DNA of 64,000 nt from Thermohalobaculum sp039033215 (lineage in GTDB: Bacteria > Pseudomonadota > Alphaproteobacteria > Rhodobacterales > Rhodobacteraceae): assembly GCA_039033215.1 (NCBI GenBank), contig JBCCDA010000002.1, positions 1-64,000 of the forward strand, in the 5' to 3' direction. The first letter of the stretch is position 1. Every line of letters begins with the position of its first letter. The position numbers and the translations under genes were made by a program. The notes below the pieces were generated by a model, which saw only the letters and a list, made by a program, of their open reading frames with translations, was not told where the DNA came from and did not search any database. Of this stretch, positions 59,699 to 64,000 are shown piece by piece.

Positions 59699-60563
59699 CG
59701 ATCATTCTCATGGCGCTCTCGACGCTGCGCCGCATGCGGTTGAAGGAAACCGACAGGGAGCTGATCTCGTCAGTACCTGGCTTGGTGTACTCAGGGATCG
59801 ACAGATCACCCATGCTGACCTTCTCAGCCGTGTCAGACATGCGTGCGACAGGCTTCAGAACGATCCGGCTCAGCAGGATGTTTGTCACGACCAGAACCAG
59901 CAGGAAGGCGATTGTCAGTGCCAGTACCAAAACAAGCGATGTCTCCCGCGCCCTGTCATGTGCAAGCGACATGGGCGCCGAGATGATCTGCGCACCCACC
60001 GTCTCGCCCAGTTGCCAACCGAAACCGTTCTCCGGCCCGTAGAGGTCAACCATCGCGGGCGGCGCAGCTTCCGGTGTAGAGTGGCAGCGCAAGCAGCCCT
60101 GTTTGCTGACCGTCAGCGGGAACGCCATGGTCAGAAACCGCTCACCATCACGTTCAAGGACCGTAGCAATCTGGTCCAGATCGCCATCGGCACGGAACTG
60201 CTCGATCAGTGACGCTTCGAATTCACTTGCAGCATCCGCCGGGTTGGTCGGATTGAGCGCTGCTTCCTTGTATTGGTATGCTGGAAAGTTCTCCTGGAAC
60301 TTCGAGAACACCCGGCGCGCCGCATATGACGTCACCGTTGGTGGCAAAAAGAGGATGTCGTTATCATCGGAAAGCAGGGGTTCGATGCTGTCGAGTGTGT
60401 AGCTGCGAACCGAGATTGCGTTCGCCCTGAGCAGCCGGATCTGCTGTTTCACCTCGTCAACAGCCGCATTCTGCACCACCGAATAGGACAGTGCGCTAGC
60501 CGATGCGATGCCGAGCGCACAGGCGGCGATCAGGATGACGTTGAACTTGAGGCGAAGGCCCAT
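59691..60563 (-). CDS. Membrane sensor with Tll0287-like (DUF3365) heme domain and HAMP domain
   Basis: A 290-aa membrane protein: TM1 (about 8-30), a periplasmic Tll0287-like/DUF3365 domain (30-200) with the c-type heme motif CLRCH (157-161), TM2 (209-232), and a HAMP domain (233-285) ending 5 residues later with no output domain. It is the first gene of the T6SS operon and overlaps the kinase gene by 8 nt. I infer it is a sensory partner that signals to the soluble kinase. The ATG at 60563 has GGAG 8 nt upstream; a second ATG lies two codons earlier, and the frame is open to 60821. Confidence 0.82.
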   Translation of the reverse strand: MGLRLKFNVILIAACALGIASASALSYSVVQNAAVDEVKQQIRLLRANAISVRSYTLDSIEPLLSDDNDILFLPPTVTSYAARRVFSKFQENFPAYQYKEAALNPTNPADAASEFEASLIEQFRADGDLDQIATVLERDGERFLTMAFPLTVSKQGCLRCHSTPEAAPPAMVDLYGPENGFGWQLGETVGAQIISAPMSLAHDRARETSLVLVLALTIAFLLVLVVTNILLSRIVLKPVARMSDTAEKVSMGDLSIPEYTKPGTDEISSLSVSFNRMRRSVESAMRMIDE

Positions 60564-60685
60564 TCTCATTTCTCCAACCACTGCGCGGTCACCCGTGTGC
60601 TGCGCGAGGCGTTCTGATCGTCTGTTCCCAACGGGCGTCGAATGGTTCATCCTCGGGGGGATTTTCTTCGCTAAGAGAGGTCGAG

Positions 60686-61630
60686 ATGCGCTTCTGCCTT
60701 TTGCTGACCGTTTGCCTGGGACTTGCCATTGGTTTTCCGGCAAACGCCCAGTCAGATCGGGCGGTCGCGCTGGTGGTATCGGTCGGCGAAAACACCGCAC
60801 TTGCCGATACACTTCAGGCACAGCTTCAGGTCATCGGTGCAGAGACGTTGCGGTCGGCCAATCCAAACAATGCGGAGCTACGCGCAATGCTTAAGCGCTT
60901 CGCAAACGAGGCCGCGAACGCTCGAGCAGCTGTGATCTTCCTTGACGCTCCGGCGATTGTCTTCGAAGGCCGCGAGTTCGTGCTGCCCGCAGAGATCTAT
61001 CTCGATCAGCCAACGGATCTCTTCACCCAGGGCATCCCGATACTGGCGTTCGCCCGTGCGGCTGCGCAAGCCGAAGAAGGTGGCGCAGTAATCATGATCG
61101 TCGGATCGACACCGACAGCTTTGCCTGGGGGACTGAGTCCTATGGTCCGCGCGCCTGATGCTGTGCCCGGGTCGGCACCGATACTCGTGGCAAAGCACGG
61201 AAGCTCGGATCCAGTGGTGCAGGTGATGGCCTCTGTCGTACGAGACGAGGCGATCGAGTTAGGCGCGGTGCTACGTCGGATGCAGGCAGGTGAAGGCATC
61301 AGCCTTTCCGCCCTCCCGAGCAACCCTGTCTACCTGCGCAAACCAGCGGGCGAAGACCCCGCCGCGACAGCAGCCACAGGCGTGCCTGCTGACACAGGCA
61401 CCGAGGAGACAGTCGAAGAGCTGGCACTGCTGGAGAAATCACTCTCACGTTCGGCAAAGCGGACACTTCAGCGGGAACTAAGGGACCTTGGGTATTACAA
61501 GGGTCTCGTCGACGGCATCTTCGGTCCTCAGACACGTGCAGCGATCATCGAGTTCCAGACCGGGCGGTCGGAAGAAGCCACGGGCTTTCTTAACCGGCGT
61601 CAGTTGTTGGATCTGCGCGCCAACCGCTAG
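60686..61630 (+). CDS. Secreted pseudo-caspase with C-terminal peptidoglycan-binding domain
   Basis: A 314-aa exported protein. The signal peptide ends at PANA-QS (about 22). A caspase-like fold follows (DRAVALVVSVGENTALADTL, then ELRAMLKRFANEAANARAAV, and FEGREFVLPAEIYLDQPTD). The catalytic GHG-type His position reads LDAPAI, and the DxCR-type Cys position reads IVGSTPTAL, so both catalytic residues appear lost. A Pro/Ala/Thr linker leads to a PG_binding_1 domain (about 245-312; LQRELRDLGYYKGLVDGIFG, TRAAIIEFQ). It is divergent from the T6SS operon across a 122-bp gap and converges with the S8 protease gene. Confidence 0.72.
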   Translation: MRFCLLLTVCLGLAIGFPANAQSDRAVALVVSVGENTALADTLQAQLQVIGAETLRSANPNNAELRAMLKRFANEAANARAAVIFLDAPAIVFEGREFVLPAEIYLDQPTDLFTQGIPILAFARAAAQAEEGGAVIMIVGSTPTALPGGLSPMVRAPDAVPGSAPILVAKHGSSDPVVQVMASVVRDEAIELGAVLRRMQAGEGISLSALPSNPVYLRKPAGEDPAATAATGVPADTGTEETVEELALLEKSLSRSAKRTLQRELRDLGYYKGLVDGIFGPQTRAAIIEFQTGRSEEATGFLNRRQLLDLRANR

Positions 61631-61681
61631 TCGTACCTCGGCGTGGGCATGCCGGAACAGTGTCCACGCATACGGCAACCG

Positions 61682-62863
61682 TCAGCGAGCGCACGCCTCC
61701 GGCCCGGCCGTTACAGCGGCCACGGCAGCGCACGCATCCAGGAGCGCCCCACCTTCCTGTTGCCGCAGTGCCCGGCTCAAGATGTCCTCGACATCCTGCG
61801 GTTTGAGGTCTGCGCGCTTCTCCAACAGGAGCGCAACTACGCCCGAAACGTGGGCAGCTGCAACGGAGGAGCCCGAGAAAAAGCGATAGCGCCCCCCGGG
61901 CGCTGTGCTGATTACATCGGTGTAGGGGGCTGGGATACCGCCATATCGTCGCCGACTGGCGGCGATCACGCCAGGCATTGACGCCGGGAAGCTCGCTTCA
62001 TCCGCCTCCCCCCACGCAGCAACGATAACGATGCCCTTACCGATGGCGCTTTCAATCAGCTCTGCCAATAGCGGATCATGCCTACCTCCGAGGCTCATGT
62101 TCAGCACATTCATGTCGTTGAGGATTGCGAAGTTCAGGGCTCTTGCCAGCGAGAAACTGCTACAGCGTCCAGCACCACCCGGCGGTTGCCAGCAGGCTCT
62201 GAGCCCCACCATCTCGGCGTCGGGTGCCACGCCAACAATGCCTGAGGCATTGTCTCCATCCGCACCGATCAGGCCAGCGATTGCCGTACCATGCGCCTCT
62301 GCGGCGGCAGGTTGACCCCGACGGACGAAGTCACGCAGATCAACCACACCCCGAACCAGATCGGGGTGTGCTTGGTCGATCCCAGAGTCGATCACGCCAA
62401 TCCGGATCCCGGCGCCAGTCGACTTCAAGTGCGCCGATACCGCATTCAACTGCCGCAGTGCTTCCTGAGAGGGCAGAAGGGGATCCATGTACAGCGTCTC
62501 CCCGGAGGGTGCCTGGAAGACCTCGTATTCCTGCATCGGCTGGGCCGTTCGGATCTGAGCATCCAAGCGCATTCGCGCGAGCAGCCCGTCAATATCGGGA
62601 TGATCCCGTGCATCCAGCACCAGGCAATGCACCTCAATGGACAGAAGCGGCCATTCGGCGGCCAGCGCTAGATCATAGCGTTGCGAGATCTCCTGGGCGA
62701 CGGCCCGCAATGCCGCCTCGTCCGCCAAGGGTACAGTCAGGATGACATAGCCGGATGATGCGATCTGATCGGCGTCCGCAAGCCGCCAGTTTGACGTCTG
62801 TGCCATGCCCGTGGCCGGGAACAAGCACGCGATCAGGATCAGCAGCGCACGAATGGTAGACAT
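61682..62863 (-). CDS. Subtilisin-like serine protease (S8) with altered oxyanion site
   Basis: A 393-aa secreted protein. The signal peptide (1-21) is followed by an I9-like prodomain (about 35-115) and an S8 catalytic domain. The triad is D159 (VIDSGID), H191 (AHGTAIAG) and S333 (SGSSVAAAH). The conserved AAGN oxyanion-hole segment reads VAAWGEAD, so the usual Asn is replaced by Glu or displaced. Activity may be reduced or specialised. It is 18 nt downstream of the anti-sigma factor gene and probably in its operon. Confidence 0.85.
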   Translation of the reverse strand: MSTIRALLILIACLFPATGMAQTSNWRLADADQIASSGYVILTVPLADEAALRAVAQEISQRYDLALAAEWPLLSIEVHCLVLDARDHPDIDGLLARMRLDAQIRTAQPMQEYEVFQAPSGETLYMDPLLPSQEALRQLNAVSAHLKSTGAGIRIGVIDSGIDQAHPDLVRGVVDLRDFVRRGQPAAAEAHGTAIAGLIGADGDNASGIVGVAPDAEMVGLRACWQPPGGAGRCSSFSLARALNFAILNDMNVLNMSLGGRHDPLLAELIESAIGKGIVIVAAWGEADEASFPASMPGVIAASRRRYGGIPAPYTDVISTAPGGRYRFFSGSSVAAAHVSGVVALLLEKRADLKPQDVEDILSRALRQQEGGALLDACAAVAAVTAGPEACAR

Positions 62864-62881
62864 GTGCAGAGCACTCCCTCG

Positions 62882-63526
62882 TTACTCCGGGGCGGCGAAC
62901 AGGATCTCAGGTGCCTGCATCAGCGCGTCCGCGGCACTTTCCAGATCCGTCTCTTCCAACGCACCCGCCCGGTAGACACCCGTCTCCGAAGGACCATCGA
63001 TCAGCGTCAGCCCACGGGCCGCGAGCACCTGCTCCAACGCGGTGCGATCCAGATCGGCTGCCGCCCGGAACTTGATGATCGGGCCCCCCTCAACGGGATC
63101 TCCGGTCAACGTGCGATACTCCTCACCATCGCTGACGGGATTCTGGCCAGTCACGACGAACGCGGCGATCAACGCGGCGCACGCGAGCCCGGCCAGGGCA
63201 AACCTCTGCCCGCCTGACGGCAGCAGGTTCGTCCACCAAGCACGCTTGTCGGACACAGGCGTGCGGGCGGCTTCTTCCGCCTCGATTCGCGCACGCAGCG
63301 TCTCCCAGCTGCGGGCCTGGGCATCCTCGACATCCTCGAGCATGCAGACCTTGGCGGCGACGCCCGTCTCACGCTCGATCTCCGCCGCGAAGGCCGGATC
63401 GGCATTGCGATGGCGCTCGACAAGCGCAGTCTCGGCGTCGGACAAGGTGCCGTTCACGTACCAGGGGATCAGGTCCCAGGGTGCGCCGTCAGCTTCGACG
63501 GGGGTTTCGGGGGTTGCATCAGCCAA
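62882..63526 (-). CDS. Membrane anti-sigma factor
   Basis: A 214-aa protein. The cytoplasmic N-terminal anti-sigma helix region (1-90) carries LIPWYVNGTLSDAETALVER, the pattern seen in ECF anti-sigma factors without a zinc site. One TM helix (about 112-130) precedes a periplasmic domain with IIKFRAAADLDRTALEQVLA, LTLIDGPSETGVYRA and a final ILFAAP segment, an alpha/beta pattern similar to I9-type domains. It overlaps the sigma factor gene by 8 nt, the standard arrangement for a sigma/anti-sigma pair. Confidence 0.82.
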   Translation of the reverse strand: MADATPETPVEADGAPWDLIPWYVNGTLSDAETALVERHRNADPAFAAEIERETGVAAKVCMLEDVEDAQARSWETLRARIEAEEAARTPVSDKRAWWTNLLPSGGQRFALAGLACAALIAAFVVTGQNPVSDGEEYRTLTGDPVEGGPIIKFRAAADLDRTALEQVLAARGLTLIDGPSETGVYRAGALEETDLESAADALMQAPEILFAAPE

Positions 63527-64000
63527 CTGTCTTCTCCACCGGAATTACGTCAGTGTCGTCAAGCAAGGCCCGCAAGCGGCGTCGTGCCGTCATCATGCGA
63601 GTCTTCACCGTACCTACCGGGCATTCGAGAATCTCAGCGATCTCGGTGTAAATGTAGCCATTGAAGTAGGTCAGTTCCACAACCGCCCGAAGATCGGGCG
63701 TGAGTTGCCGCAAGGCCTCGGCCAGGTCGGTGCGCAGGATCACCTTGTCGGCGCCGTCGGCATCGACGCCGATCATGCCCTCGTCCAACTCCACATCGCC
63801 ACGGCGCTTCTCGAGTTTCTGGCGCGCCTTCATTGCCATGCGGTAGGCAATGCCGAACATCCAAGTCGACGGCTTCGAGCGACCCTCGAACCGGTCTGCC
63901 GTACGCCAGACGGTCATGAGGGTATCGTTCGCCACCTCCTCGGCAGCGCCCTGGCTATCCGCGATCCGCATTGCGAACCGCATCAGTTTCACGAAGTAGC
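63519..64000 (-). CDS. ECF RNA polymerase sigma factor (5' end outside window)
   Basis: At least 157 aa of an ECF sigma factor. Region 2 shows AEEVANDTLMTVWRTADRFE and KPSTWMFGIAYRMAMKARQK. Region 4 shows LRAVVELTYFNGYIYTEIAE and CPVGTVKTRMMTARRRLRAL. An ATG exists at 63992, but the coding frame continues to the window edge and region 2 would be incomplete from there, so the true start lies beyond 64000. It probably directs transcription of its own operon with the anti-sigma and S8 protease genes. Confidence 0.9.
   Translation of the reverse strand, partial: YFVKLMRFAMRIADSQGAAEEVANDTLMTVWRTADRFEGRSKPSTWMFGIAYRMAMKARQKLEKRRGDVELDEGMIGVDADGADKVILRTDLAEALRQLTPDLRAVVELTYFNGYIYTEIAEILECPVGTVKTRMMTARRRLRALLDDTDVIPVEKTVG

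Noticed and set aside
1..64000. CRISPR array, prophage or intact insertion sequence
   Set aside because: No regularly spaced repeats, phage structural genes outside the T6SS, transposase or flanking inverted repeats were seen on reading through the window.

Overview
The window looks like chromosome from a high-GC alphaproteobacterium, most likely Rhodobacterales (Roseobacter or Paracoccus-like). The evidence is the housekeeping order rpoZ, rsh, pdxJ, acpS, lepB, rnc, era, DUF1491, recO; frequent GTG/TTG starts; 4-8 nt stop/start overlaps; and proteins of alphaproteobacterial type. No rRNA, convincing tRNA, CRISPR array or intact insertion sequence was seen.

Region 1 (1-14000, all +) is a dense core block: RNA polymerase omega, a bifunctional (p)ppGpp enzyme, a DUF2062 membrane protein, PdxJ, AcpS, two tandem signal peptidases I, RNase III, Era, DUF1491, two tandem RecO-family genes (a divergent one, then the canonical one), an ABC exporter, IspH, a methyltransferase and RNase HI. 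A GNAT acetyltransferase on the - strand closes it.

Region 2 (14500-27105, +) looks like a catabolic operon for N-methylated compounds. It holds a cupin-type XRE regulator, two LysE-type exporters, two large FAD/GcvT dehydrogenases of the dimethylglycine/sarcosine dehydrogenase type, a homocysteine S-methyltransferase, a quinone-oxidoreductase-like protein, a PPOX-family protein, a DUF2867 protein, a PEP-mutase/isocitrate-lyase-family enzyme and a ThDP-dependent enzyme. A perfect 76-nt four-way-junction (cloverleaf-like) inverted-repeat element sits between two of these genes (21318-21393).

Region 3 (27106-31385) is accessory. A divergent HxlR / monooxygenase / alcohol dehydrogenase stress module is flanked by two stretches without recognisable genes. 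It is followed by a lower-GC gene whose product resembles an RGS-like helical domain, and by a membrane-anchored M15-type peptidase.

Region 4 (31393-60563, all -) is a complete type VI secretion system (T6SS). All thirteen core genes tssA-M are present (hcp = tssD, vgrG = tssI, clpV = tssH), with a threonine-phosphorylation control set (kinase, PP2C phosphatase, FHA protein, TagF), a PAAR protein and several unassigned partners. Its most unusual member is a 930-aa protein that joins a full TssB, an acidic linker, a second TssB-like domain, a TssC-like sheath domain and an acidic repeat tail. It is additional to the normal separate tssB and tssC. The operon begins with a membrane sensor carrying a CxxCH heme-binding motif and a HAMP domain, overlapping the kinase gene. 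It ends with a Met/Leu/Pro-rich, cysteine-capped protein of unknown function.

Region 5 (60686-64000) holds a secreted pseudo-caspase with a peptidoglycan-binding domain (+). On the - strand it holds a set of ECF sigma factor (cut by the window edge), membrane anti-sigma factor and subtilisin-like protease. The protease keeps its catalytic triad but appears to lack the oxyanion-hole asparagine.
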